Assembly (NCBI RefSeq): GCF_029873635.1
Contig: NC_080422.1
Location: forward strand, 57,013,889-57,077,888
Length of the DNA: 64,000 nt
Direction of reading: 5' to 3'
Source of the DNA: Malania oleifera
Taxonomy: Eukaryota > Streptophyta > Magnoliopsida > Santalales > Ximeniaceae
Shown: in pieces, positions 12,240 to 23,585 of the stretch
How positions within the stretch are numbered: position 1 is the stretch's first letter
Layout: the number at the start of each line of letters is the position of its first letter
Notes under the pieces: generated by a model
The model's database searches: none
The model's input: only the letters and a program-made list of their open reading frames with translations
Told to the model about the DNA's origin: nothing
Position numbers and translations under genes: made by a program

Positions 12240-12397
12240 ACCATAACCCCGAACCGACTCCAAAATCGAAAACCAATCGTACCATCGCTTTAGATATTTT
12301 CTGCTAAACCAAAAAAAAAAAAAACGTCCAAATCGGAGTTCAAACGAAGACGTTTTGCCCTCTTTATTTTCCTGAAATCTTTAAAGTTTGATAGGCC
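12240..12397 (-). repeat. Interspersed block 13 (inverted)
   Basis: Minus-strand copy with a subtype I body (GAGTCGGTTCGGGGTTATGG) but the GGGCCT lead-in. Confidence 0.87.
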
Positions 12398-13374
12398 CTA
12401 AACCCTAAACCCTATACCCTCAACCCTAAGCATAAGATCCGAAACCCTAAACCCTAAACCCTAAACTCTAAAACCCTAAACCCTAAACCCTAACCCTAAA
12501 CCCTAAACCCTAAACCCGAAACTCTAAACCCTTAACCCCAAACCCTTAACCCTAAACCCTAAACTGTAAACCCAAAACCCTAGATCCTAAATACAAAACA
12601 ATAAACCCAACACCCTAAACCATAGACCCTAAACCCTAAACCCTAAACCCTAAACCCCAAAACCTAAACACTAAACCCTAAACCCTAAACCCTAAAGCCT
12701 ACACCCCAAAACCTTAACCCTTAACCCCAAACCCTAAACCCTAAACCCTAAACCCTAAACCCTAAACCCTAAACCCTAAACCCTAACCCTAAACCCTAAA
12801 CCCTAAACCTTAAATCCTAAGCCCTAAAACCTAAGCCCTAAACGTTAACCCTAAAGAATATACCCTAAACCCTAAATCCTAAACCCTAAACCCTAAACCC
12901 TAAAACCTTAAACCCTAAACCCTAAACCCTAAACCCTAAACCCTAAACCTTAAACCCGAACCCTAAACCCTAAACCCTAAACCCTAAACCCTAAATCGTA
13001 AATCCAAAAACCTAAACCCTAAACCCTAATCCCTAAACCCTAAACCCTAAACCCTTACCCTAAACCATAAATCCTAACCCCTAAACCCTAAACCCTTAAC
13101 CCTAAACCCTAAACCCTAAATACCAAACAACAAACCCTAAACCCTAGACCCTAAATCTTAAACCCTAAACTTTAAAACCTAAACCTTAAACCCTCAGCCC
13201 TAAACCCTAGACCCTAAACAATAAACCCTAAACCCTAGACCCTAAACCTTAAACCCTAAACCTTAAACCCTAAACCGTAAATGCTAAACCCTATTCTGTG
13301 AACCCTAAATGCTAAACCCTAAAATCGTAAACACTAAACCGTAAACCATAAACCTTAAACCCTAAACCTAAAAC

Positions 13375-13553
13375 CCTAAAAACTAAACCTTAAACCATAA
13401 CCCCGAACCGACTCCAAAAATCGGAAACCAATCGTACCATCGCTTCAGAAATTTTTTGCTACCCCAAAATATAAAAAAAAAATCGTCCAAATCGGAGTTC
13501 AAACGAAGACGTTATGCCCTCTTCATTTTCCTAAAATATTTATAGTTAGACGG
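13375..13553 (-). repeat. Interspersed block 14 (subtype I, inverted)
   Basis: Minus-strand copy, the last block before the array edge at about 13663. Confidence 0.88.
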
Positions 13554-13663
13554 ACCATAAACCCTAAACCCTAAACCCTAAACCCTAAACCTTAACCCTA
13601 AACCCTAAACCATAAACCCTAAACCCTAAACCCTAAACCGTGACACCCTAAACCCTAAACCCT

Positions 13664-15087
13664 CCATCCATCATAAAATATGTTCATTTAGCACACATGG
13701 ATATTTGCATTAAGCTCATACAAAGCATCCAATATATATGCAATAATAAGCACAATACAACAAAATGCATACTGGATGAGTTTTGAAAATATGTTGCTCC
13801 CCCTCAATTATGTAGCCAAAGAATTATATGTTCAATTAATTGTATTTGGAAAAACAAATATTTACAAGTATGAGGATGAGCTTATGAATTCCTTGAGTTT
13901 AATTCATCAATTGAAAATGATTTATCGTTTAAGTTCAACTATTTGTTTAGGATTATACATTACATAGCTTAAGATCAATTTCCTAAAACACAGTATTGTG
14001 TGATGGACAAAACATGCTATATTTAATATTTTTCATATTACAGCACACATATATGTTATATATAGCATTACGAATATAATGGCATTTTAAAAAAAAAAAT
14101 TTCCATTTAAATGGGATTTTATTTAGACATGCTTATGACATTTGAATTAAGAATTAATAGGTCTATATAAGCATGCACTAGCCAGTATTATCACATATTA
14201 GACAATCATAATTATATGTATATATGTTAAGCTTAGATTGGATGTGATCACTAAAACTCAATATTGGCTAGATTTCCTTAGGGTTCTCAAAATGATAATA
14301 GTGTATATTAAGGTTTTGAATTTTAAGCATTATACACTATTTAGGCATTTAAACTATTTTAACCCTATGTATAACAATTTCTAAAATCTTATTAGTATAT
14401 GAAATTTCCTTTGAGATGTACCTCATAAGACATCATGCTATTATCATAAAGGATTTATCGTGATTATACAAAGATTTAATACAATATATATATATATATA
14501 TATATATCATACAAATCATGACATGAAATTAACACAAATGTCATATGATTCACAACAACAAATAAATCAATCACAAGATATATCATGTGAATCATACTAT
14601 GAGTTATTTAATATATTAGAAGGAGAATAGATATACCTTTAATTTTTACTTTTTAATTGTTTAAGCTCGGAGTGGTGTCATCTTTCTTTCGATTGCTTAT
14701 ACCTCTTATGATTCCCAAAGGACCTTAGCACTCAAAGAATGAGCCTTACAAAGGCATTAGTGACTAAGGCACACAAAAAAAATATGCATGGCACATATAT
14801 GATATGCATTAAAACACATGTCATGCAGATTGAATTCATTTTCAAATTTTGGGAAATTATGCATTTTTAAAATCATTTTTCAATGGGATATGATAACATT
14901 CACAAATACTTTCCAAATCCTCCGATCAATTGATTTTACAAAAATTATTTTCTAAATTTCAAACCATAAAATCTACACAATAAAATCAGGGAAGGATTTG
15001 CAAAACGCTGACCCTCAAAATTGGGATACACCGAAAAGTTGAGTTGTTGTGATCTTTAGCATAAGCTGTTAAGCCTTTTGCAATAAG
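13664..15087 (-). other. Noncoding remnant, probably internal DNA of the LTR-A element
   Basis: This AT-rich stretch lies between the array edge and a minus-strand primer-binding site, so it should be the start of a minus-strand retrotransposon interior. No gag or pol could be read on either strand. A GAGGGGGAG run on the minus strand near 13800 resembles a polypurine tract. The element looks truncated or internally deleted at the satellite edge. Confidence 0.45.
14484..14507. repeat. (TA)n microsatellite
   Basis: A run of about 12 TA dinucleotides in AT-rich DNA. Confidence 0.9.
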
Positions 15088-15099
15088 GCTCTGATACCA
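15088..15099 (-). other. Primer-binding site of the LTR-A element
   Basis: The minus strand reads TGGTATCAGAGC, the usual initiator-Met tRNA primer site of plant LTR retrotransposons, a few bases from the end of LTR A. Confidence 0.85.
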
Positions 15100-15102
15100 A
15101 TT

Positions 15103-17446
15103 GTTGGAATTGGTGTGATCCCAAAAGGAGGGGGGGTGAATTGGGTTTTAAAATTTTTTTGGCTAATTTAAACAATTCACCGATTCAGCACTGTATCATA
15201 TCCCATTCAACATGTATACGTGTATGTAAAGCGAGTTTAACAATAAAAGCCAACATACACGTGTGCAGTATCTTATTTAAATTAAATGTGTGCATGAGAA
15301 TAATTTTGACATTAAATAAACATTCATACACATGCTAAAATTAAAGTACAGGAATTTAAATAAGATAGAAAGAGTGACACCAGATTTTTTATCGAGGTTC
15401 GAGCAAACCAGCCTACATCCCCACGTTGGGCTTACCCCCAAGGATTCCACTATACTTGCTCACTTAACCGGTGAAGTAGAAGCCTTTTACATCCTCTCTT
15501 TACGGGGTGAGGAAAACTCCAGCTCAATTACAAGGCTGAGCTGAACTATTCTCACTTATGGGGCTGAGACTCCCCAGTTCAATTCCGGGCTGAACCAAAC
15601 CGGTCTCATTTACGGGGCTGAGACTCCCTAGTTCAATTCACAGGCCGAACCCAACCGTTACATGAAAACCATTTTTGTACATGAAAATTCTTCGGGAATA
15701 CAAGCAGAGATGTACACACTAAGCTCATACAAATACACACTCCAATGATGTGAAATAATGCTCAGGGGAGTAAAGGTGCTTGACTATATTTAAACCCTAA
15801 TAAAAAAATTTTCTCCAAAAAGGTATTTCAATAATAATATAAAGGAACCTAGGGTTTTTCTCTTTTAATGATTTTGCACAAATGCAATGTGCATGAAAAA
15901 TGTGTATTATGTTCTCCTACAAAGATTTATGCAAGTTAGAAATATTTGGAGAATCTAGGAGTTAAGCTCAATAAAATGTTTGTGCAATAAATAACTTTTC
16001 CCAAAATATATTTATCAAGGAAATAATCCGGGAGAACACCTAAGCAATATTCTCAGAAATGTTTTCAAATATTTGATGCCTAGTGAGAATATGTGCAAAT
16101 GAAGTGCCCTAAATAAAATACTCTCCTCAAAGAAGATTTTGAAATAAATACATGAAAGAGAGTTGGAGACATTTGAATAAAAAATATTTGACCCCAAAAG
16201 AGTGATTTAAATAATAAAAAGCATTTTGGGAGAACTTTGATTAACCAAGGATTAGAGAGAAATTTAGAATTAATCAAAGTTGCTAATTTGGAGTAATGAA
16301 GGGGTATTTATAGAGTTTGTAAGAAATATGACCGTTGGGGACACAGAGGTCATTTTAGAAAAAGAGTAATGACGTTTAATTAAAATTAACCTCGTTTTAA
16401 AAAGTTAACCGCGGTAAAAATTCAGACCAACCCGAGAGCACCGGTCGGCCAGAAAACTTTTGGTCAATCGAAGTTCATATGGCTTGGTCGACCGGGCCAA
16501 TTTTGAACTTCAGGGTTAGTCGACGAGGAAGGACGATTTTTCCAAATTAGCGCGGTTCGGCCGACCAAGGTGAAAACGAACTAACAGGTCGGTTGACCGG
16601 AAGAGGCGATTTTTCAAAACAGCAAGGTTTGGTCGACCGGGACATTTTGAACTGAGATGTTCGGTCGACTAGGTTGTTGGGGCATGTCCCGAGGACCCTC
16701 GGTCGACAAGAGCGTTTGAGTACATTTTGAGCTTGATCGACCAGGTAGTCAAACAGTTGACTCCCTAGGAGGTTCGATCGACCGGGGTCAAATGAACTAC
16801 ATAAGCTTGGTCGATCGAACTATGGTCAAACTGTTGACCTAGTCCGGTTCGGTCGACTGGGGAATTTTGTACATGGTAGTTTGGTCAATTGAATGTGCAC
16901 ATTTTGTGCATTTCGGTTCTATTTGAGCCAATGATCACCCTATTTCAAATGGCCAAGAATGGGTATGCATGAGTGAGTGTCCTAAGGTCATTTCTAGGTC
17001 CTTTTTGAAGACACCGAAAAAATCCGGTGTTGGTCGACTTTTTGTAAACTTCATTTTAGGCCCGATTTTGACCCTAAAGCTATTCCAAAAACTTTGTATG
17101 ATTTTGGTCTATTTGGGAAAAAGGTTTTTGGTGAGATGTGTTGGTCCCTAGGGTCTATCAACGGTCGTTCTGAGCATTCAAACACATCATGCAGATGCAT
17201 GCGATATTACAGACCAAAGATAAAAAATAAATGCATGTACAAATTAAAAATAAATGTCGTCTTTGTCTCTTCGCTCTTTTGACTTCATGGAATGCTTGAT
17301 TGTATAGTCTTTAAGTCTTGCAAGCTTCCATTGTCGTTTCCTTATGTGTGTGTTAAATTAATGGACTTATTCACATGCTAAATACACACATAAGACACAT
17401 GTGCTTTGTCAGCACCAAAACAGGGATCGAACTCAAAAAGTCAACA
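15103..17446 (-). mobile_element. LTR A (Sirevirus-like, family 1), 5' LTR on minus strand
   Basis: On the minus strand the LTR starts TGTTGACTTTTTGAG and ends CCAATTCCAACA, next to the primer-binding site. It shares start, end and internal landmarks with LTRs B and G. A TATA box (CTATAAATACCCC) lies near 16302-16314 on the minus strand. Imperfect direct repeats around GGGGCTGAGACTCC lie at about 15480-15660. About 14 GGTCGACCGG-like palindromes lie at 16430-16900. GAAGA follows at 17447. The insertion site is the 3' end of another element's pol. Confidence 0.85.
16430..16900. repeat. Cluster of GGTCGACCGG-like palindromes in LTR A
   Basis: About 14 degenerate copies of a 10 bp palindrome recur roughly every 34 bp, e.g. 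GGTCGACCGG near 16485 and 16632, GATCGACCGG near 16783 and GGTCGACTGG near 16852. The cluster lies upstream of the TATA box in LTR orientation, in the U3 region. Confidence 0.85.
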
Positions 17447-17487
17447 GAAGAGAACTTGGTCTATTACACAATAGGGAAGTGGTTTAG
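17447..17487 (+). pseudogene. 3' end of a Sirevirus pol (RNase H tail)
   Basis: The frame at 17449 reads RELGLLHNREVV then TAG at 17485-17487. The same ending is seen at the close of the Sirevirus pol near 30256 (RRELGLLHSREVS). Everything upstream is displaced or lost because LTR A is inserted here. With the env-like ORF and LTR C to the right, this is the tail of one Sirevirus. Confidence 0.75.
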
Positions 17488-17741
17488 AAAGAATACAAGA
17501 GGAGAAAAGAAGAAAAATTAAAATTCTTGGGAAGTCAACTGAATCAGTTTTCCCAGTCGACTGACATGCCTCTGTGTGCTGAATTTCAATTTTCTTGGTC
17601 AATCAAGCGACTGACTTCTGAGATCCAGTCAACTAGATCATCGGGGTTTATAAATTATTTTTAATGTGAAACCCTAATTTTTGTCTTTCTAGTCAACTGG
17701 ACTCTGCTCCTCCACTTACCCAAAACCTCCTTCTTCCATTC
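17488..17741 (+). other. Post-pol noncoding region with palindromes
   Basis: There is no ORF. CAGTCGACTGAC-like palindromes recur (near 17525, 17545, 17600, 17630 and 17690), matching the variant found in LTR C. The region resembles 30257-30470, which follows the second Sirevirus pol. Solo LTR B interrupts it at 17742. Confidence 0.7.
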
Positions 17742-19878
17742 TATTGACTTTTTGGGTCATATCTCATTTTGATTATGACAAATACACAGTATCTTACCAG
17801 TGCATTGAGTATGTGAGCAGGTTCATCACTTAGCATGCACGGATAGTAAGGATAAAATGAAGTCATGAGGAGATGAACTTCAACATCACTTAGCATATGG
17901 CTAGGCAATACGAAGTGTAAAAGGAATGAAGACAAAGTTTGTCAATTGTAATTGCATTTAATTTTATTTGGTTTGTAATTTATTATGGCCTGTAATAATT
18001 ACATCATGTATGATAGGTTTAAATGTGCAAAGACCATAGATTGACCATAGGGAGCCGAATGACATTAGGGAACCCTTCAGTCGACCGATGCCGGATTTTT
18101 TTGGTAGGCTAAAAAGACCTTAGATAGACCCTAGGTCCTTGCACTTACACTTAGGATAATCCTCATTATCACATATACTATCAAGAGAATAAATTGAATT
18201 AAAACAGGACTTAAGGTACAAAATGAATAGGGTTTCGGGCGATCGAATCTTGGTGTTCAAAAAACCTCAGTCGACTGAACCATTAACTAGTTAGTGTGTT
18301 GACCTGACTTTGGGCGACCGAACCAAAAGGACTCAACCGTCCTCAGTTAACCGAACATTTGCCCTTACTTTTTCCAACATCTCGGGTGCCCAAACTACAC
18401 ATTCAAAATACCCCTGGGCGACCGAATGTTCAAGTTCGGCAGATCAAACTTGAGACTGGGTGACCGAACCTCAAATAGAATGGAAAATTGCCTAGGTCAG
18501 CAAACCAAACCCTAATTCAGCCACACCGAACTTGAAAATGTCACTTTTTCTATTGTGTATGTTTGGGCGACCGAACCCAAGGTCGAAGCAATGGAACCTC
18601 TTGGGTAACTTAATTTAACCATGATAATTAGGGTTAAATTTTCAATTAAACTTTTTTTAAAATCCCTAATTTGTCCCCCAACAGTTACTTTTGGCCAAAA
18701 ATTATATATAGCCCCTCATTTTTTTGATTAGTAAGGGATTAGCATATAAGATTAACAAAAATCCTCTCAAATTTTTTATACTTCCATTTGCCCATACTAC
18801 ACATTTTTAAGCCAAATTTCTTATACTCTCTCTTAAATTATTTGCTAAAATATTTTTAAGAGTGGAGATATTTATTTGCTTGTACTTCTCACTTGCAAAT
18901 TAATTGCAAGTTGAAGGGGAGTTTGAGCTTTATTGTTGTGAGGAAAATCCTACACAAATTTTTATATACTCTCAAATTTCTATACTCATTTGAAAAATCT
19001 CCCTTGAGAGTTTGCTTGGTAATTTTCCCATATTTTTTTTTTTGATTGATTAGCATTGTTGGGGAAAATTATTTTAGCTTGTGAGTTTCTTGTATACAAA
19101 TTGCAAGAACTGAAAGTTTGCATTCTTCCTTGATAAATCTTTTTGCAAACTATATCAATAACCTCTAGTGTGCTTTATCTGAAAAATATTATTAAGGTAC
19201 TAGCTTAAGGTTGTTTAGATTTTGTGATTACTTATATTGTGAACAACATATTTTAGAATCAAAGACACTCACACGTATACACATTGATATATATCTTACT
19301 GTGAGTAGATACCCTATTTAGAAAAAATCTCACTTAAGCATTAATTCTCTATCATATGTAAGTGCATTGATTTTACTGTGCTTATTATTGGTACAATTCT
19401 ATTTGTTGGAGAAGCATATATTTTGTACACAAATTGTATTGTGAATTGGTCGTATTCCAGGCGTGGCCCAAGGGGGCATTAATCCAGACGGAAGGATTGG
19501 TTGTAAAAGTTGAGGTCAGCTCTGCTTTAATTTGACCTAGCTGTAAACGGTACTGCTCCACCCGTTAAGTGAGCCTTAGTCGAATCCTCAGGCTTGCGAG
19601 CTGAGGTGGGGATGTAGGTAGTATTGGTCAAACCACGATAACATATCGTGTGTGCCCTATTTTATATTTCCAAAATTTATATTCCTACACATGTAAGTTA
19701 TTGTGTGAATGTTGCCCATGATTTAATTTCTACATCTTATATTTATCTGCACATTTGGGTTTATGAGTATATAGACAGACCCTAGATTGAGTATTACTAC
19801 TGTTGATTTGGACATACCTAGGAATAAATTTTAAATACCTAATTCACCCCTCCTTTTGGGAATACACCAATTCCAATG
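17742..19878 (+). mobile_element. Solo LTR B (family 1) with target duplication CATTC
   Basis: The start (TATTGACTTTTTGGGTC) matches the family 1 LTR start TGTTGACTTTTTGAG. The end (CCAATTCCAATG) matches CCAATTCCAACA. CATTC occurs on both sides (17737-17741 and 19879-19883). No internal DNA is attached, so it is a solo LTR left by recombination. A TATA box (TTATATATAGCCCC) lies near 18702. A palindrome cluster (GGGCGACCGAAC, CAGTCGACTGAAC) lies at 18070-18600. Both terminal dinucleotides have mutated from TG..CA, which suggests age. Confidence 0.85.
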
Positions 19879-19989
19879 CATTCCTCTTGCTTCTAAAACC
19901 TAAAATCCTTCCATCAAATGAGTAAATATCATCTTCCCACATTCTCTCCTTTGAATTTATAAGGTTTTTGCCGAGATTCATTCATCAAT

Positions 19990-21131
19990 ATGCCACGAAC
20001 CAAATGACCTGCAAATCGAGGTTCTACCTTCAGCCAACAAAAAGATGATAACCTTGATCAATGGCTTGTTACTCCTTAAGCAAGATTATTGGCACAGCTT
20101 TATTTGAGGATGATTTTCCAAATATTCTACCTATGTTTAGGGCAATTGGATGGAAAGACCTTGTGGTCTTTCAAGCAAAGGATCTATACCCTAATCTTGT
20201 TAATATTTTCTATGCCAACATGACTCAAAATCAAACGGGACTCACCACCAAAGTACGAGGCCATTGAATTTCGTTAACCCCTCAAACCTTGGCCCCCATT
20301 CTTCATATTAATCAAGGTGAGTTTGAGTGTCTTGCATTTTCACGCACTTGGATCATGGATCAAGGATTCACCCCAGAAGAATTTTTACCTTTAATTATGG
20401 TAGAAGCACTAGAAGAATTTAGTTCTCCTCCTAAGTATACTCAGCTGACCCTTTAAGCACAAATCCTTTAGAAAATCATTACATATAACATCACACCTCA
20501 GGTCAGATCGCATGATTATTTGTCATATGTGGACTGCTTCATCATGTGGTGTCTTTTGAAAGGAAAGAAGCTTGACATGTCCCGCCTGGTTTTGAAATGG
20601 ATGTAGACAAGGTTGGAAGCACGAAGGGTTACTCTTCCATATGGAGGCATTCTCAATGCTTTGTTTTCTCATCTAAATATCATTAGTCCAATTGAGTTGT
20701 TCATCAAAAGAACTCGATATGATCTTTTCAACTCTACAACTCTAAAACAGATGGGCTATGCAAAGTATTAACAAGGTTGGTTTCTAAGAGGAAGAAGACC
20801 ACCTAGACCAGCTCCTGAACAAGCTCCACCTCTTGAACAGGGGCCCGACCCACAGCTTGATGCATCTGCATGGTTTATGCCATTCCATCATCAGTTCACC
20901 ACTTTCAGTAGTGATGTACGCTTAGGTTTTCAATCTCTCAAGGAAAGCCATTCCTCCCTTCAAACTAGTATTTCCTCCATTGATCAGAGACTTAGCCATT
21001 TGGAGCAATATTAGGCTATTTCCTCATGTTATCCTAGTGATAATGCTTCTGAAGAGGAATCTAAGGAAGAGAAAGATGAAGGAGATGATGAAGGATCTGA
21101 TGATGATGATGCAGCTGCTGCTGATGCTTGA
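19990..21131 (+). pseudogene. Env-like ORF of a Sirevirus (plant transposon protein domain), with stops
   Basis: The reading frame starts MPRTK and ends in TGA at 21129-21131. It contains the signature of the env-like or 'putative plant transposon protein' family found 3' of pol in SIRE1-type elements: a GWKDLVVF..LYPNLVNIFYANM segment near 20150-20220, an LPYGGILNALFSHL segment near 20635-20680, a proline-rich stretch near 20800, a heptad-like segment (SSISSIDQRLSHLE) near 20965-21010, and an acidic tail rich in D and E. In-frame stops near 20005, 20266, 20455 and 20770 inactivate it. Its function in the living family is unproven; the position between pol and the polypurine tracts is the main support. 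Confidence 0.75.
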
Positions 21132-21377
21132 TTGATTTTATTATTATGCTATGTATTTCAGTGCTCCATTAGTTGTTTTTTTTTTTTTTTTTTTGTCTCT
21201 CTTTCTATATGTATTCAATTTATCTATGTTTCAGATTGAATTTTAGTTTATTTTTTATATGTATCTCAAGTTGCACTATGTACACCTATGCTTTTCTATA
21301 AATATCATCTTGTGTATATGACTTTGTGTCTACCTTAGACTTTGATTGCTATTTATTTTCTCTTTTTGATTGATGTC

Positions 21378-21660
21378 AAAAGGGGGAGAAAAAATTGAGC
21401 AAAATAAGCATAAAGTTGCAATGTAACATTGAGATGATTAAAAGTGATATATGCTCAAATATGATGAAATTTTGATATATGAAATATGATGAATATAAGC
21501 TCTCGCAATATGAACTTACATAAAACTAAAAAAAATGATATTATTGAATGATTATTGTACTTTCAAAAAAATGTTAAAAATATGCTTATTGTAAGGGGGA
21601 GGCTTTTCAAGGTTCACTCATATTTTGCTCCTTATTTGTCATCATCAAAAAGGGCGAGAT
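21378..21660 (+). other. Sirevirus 3' noncoding DNA with multiple polypurine tracts
   Basis: AAAAGGGGGAG at about 21378-21388, AAGGGGGAGG near 21592-21602 and CAAAAAGGGCGAGAT immediately before LTR C form the repeated polypurine tracts typical of Sireviruses. The last one abuts the LTR start at 21661. There is no ORF. Confidence 0.75.
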
Positions 21661-23585
21661 TGTTGGCCTAACATGGCTTACTAATCTTGTTTTGATGATA
21701 ACAAATCAAAGGTTATTTAACATGTTTTTTTGTGAGTAAAAGTACTTCAAGAAACAGGTGTTTCAAGCTCAAGTTCAAGTATAATCAAAGCTTATTGCAA
21801 GACTTCATGTGAAAAGGAATATGAAAGCTCAATGAATATGAGAGCATGAATACCAAAAAGGAATTGATGAAAGCTTAGAGATTTGAAGCTCAAATACAAA
21901 AATGACTCAACAAATAATAAGCATGAAGACTCCAAAGCCTATAATGTGTTTAAAGTCTTAAAAGAGTCTCTATGTAAGTACTTCATTCAAATGATGATTT
22001 GATTGGGTTTGAAGCACATTAGGAAATTTATTGGCTTAGAAACCATGTTTTGAAAAATCCTGAAAAATTCTTTTCAAAAGTCTTAAAATATTTTGGGTAA
22101 AGAAAAAGAGCAAAATAAATTTGGAAATAAGTTTAAAAATCAGTTGTTGGTCTTTCCAGGCGATTGACAAGAACTTCCCAGGCGACTAACAAATAAAATA
22201 CCTGATTTTGAAACAACCTGAGAGGACCTAGGTGACTAACTCGTGATTTTCTAGTCGACTGACTCCTATATTTAGAAATCTCTGTGTTTTAATGTTTCCA
22301 GGCGGCTGACTCCAACTTTCTCAGTCGACTCACTCTTCGAGATTTTAAATTTTAAACATAACAGGAACTTTCCAAATTTGACTTTTTGAATTCTAAACAT
22401 TATGTAAACTTGGGAAAAACAAAATACTCTTGAATAAACATATATAAATATCTCCCCAAGGCTAAGAATTCAAAAACACCAAGCAAATATAGCATTTAAG
22501 CTCTCTTGTTCTCAAAACTCTCAAAGCTTTCTTGTGCAATCAAATTCTGAATTTCTTTACTAAGGTTTCCTGGGAATCTCTCACAAAATATCGAGCATAC
22601 TCTGAATTCTTTCAATCAAGAAAGAAAGCTTACGGTGATATACATCTAAAGGCTTCAAACTCTTTAAATTATTATTTTGAATTGAAGTATATTTTAGTGC
22701 TGAATTATTGTACTAGTCTGCTCTTGTTGAGAGTGTCTCTGTACACCAAAACTTGTTCTTGTTTTGTAGACGGTTCAGGTTCTGGAATCGTTGTTGGACC
22801 AAGCATAGGGTATCATTTGGAGAGGTGTACTCTAGCCTATTGAAGGATAGATTGTAAGGTTGATCCTGCCCGTAAAGGAGTGGTTATAGTGGAATCCTTA
22901 GGTGGTGTTGCCTAAGGCAAGGACGTAGGCGGGAATAGCCAAACCTCATAAAAACTCTCGTCTCACTCTCTTTCCTAATCTCATTTAAATTTATGTTCAT
23001 ATTAATTGCGTGGTTGGATTTTAATTTTTTAGTTATACTAAGTGGACTGGATTATAAATAAACTAAAAATTAATTTGGCTTTGGGATTGCGGAAACCAAA
23101 AAGGGAGTACATTGGTTAATCAATACTAATTTCAGAAACCATAAGGGAGTACGTTGGTTGGTTAACACCCAAAACTCATTAATTGAAAGTTTAATTAAAA
23201 TCTGAGTTTTTGGAAAAGTGTTGGAAGTTTGAATTATATTTCATATTGAGAAAATAGGTTCACCAATACAGGGCTCTTTATCAACGACATACATAAACTC
23301 TACCTTGAGTTACTAAAGTGCTAAAACTTTGAAAGCATTGCTGGGATTATTACTTATTGTGGATTATGTTATGATTGTGTTGGTTGGATTGTATTAAATT
23401 TTTTAAAGGAATATTCAACTTGATATATTCATTTATAAAGGTTTTAACTAAGTTAACTTTCCACTACACTAGTAATTGAAAAATAACTTTGCTTGTGTAG
23501 TGGCTGAACTTAAAATAAGTTAAAAAAGAATCAATCAAAGAAATTTTAAAATCCCAATTCACACCCCCTCTTGGGAATACACCTT
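21661..23585 (+). mobile_element. LTR C (family 2), 3' LTR of the env-bearing Sirevirus
   Basis: It starts TGTTGGCCTAACATGGC just after a polypurine tract and ends in CCCCCTCTTGGGAATACACC. A TATA box (TATATAAATA) is at 22441-22450. CAGGCGACTAAC and AGTCGACTGACTCC palindromes lie at 22150-22340. The last ~10 bases seen in LTR D are missing, because LTR D starts at 23586. A 103-residue ORF at 22532-22843 is an LTR by-product. Confidence 0.82.

Larger units (their letters stand above)
11145..13663 (-). repeat. Degenerate telomere-like array, inverted CCCTAAA arm
   Basis: The repeat reads CCCTAAA on the plus strand, opposite to the preceding arm, and contains four inverted copies of the same ~175 bp block. 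Variant units mirror those of the other arm (CCTAAAGCC, AAACCGTAAA, and TACAAAACAATAAACCC near 12590). It ends abruptly at about 13663, where AT-rich retrotransposon-like DNA begins. Confidence 0.96.

Noticed and set aside
1..13663. Active chromosome end
   Set aside because: The units are highly degenerate, orientation flips inside the array, and both flanks continue into other DNA.
13776..13967. 63-residue ORF near the array edge
   Set aside because: No domain; probably chance in AT-rich retrotransposon remnant DNA.
22532..22843. 103-residue ORF
   Set aside because: It lies wholly inside LTR C downstream of its TATA box and has no recognised domain.
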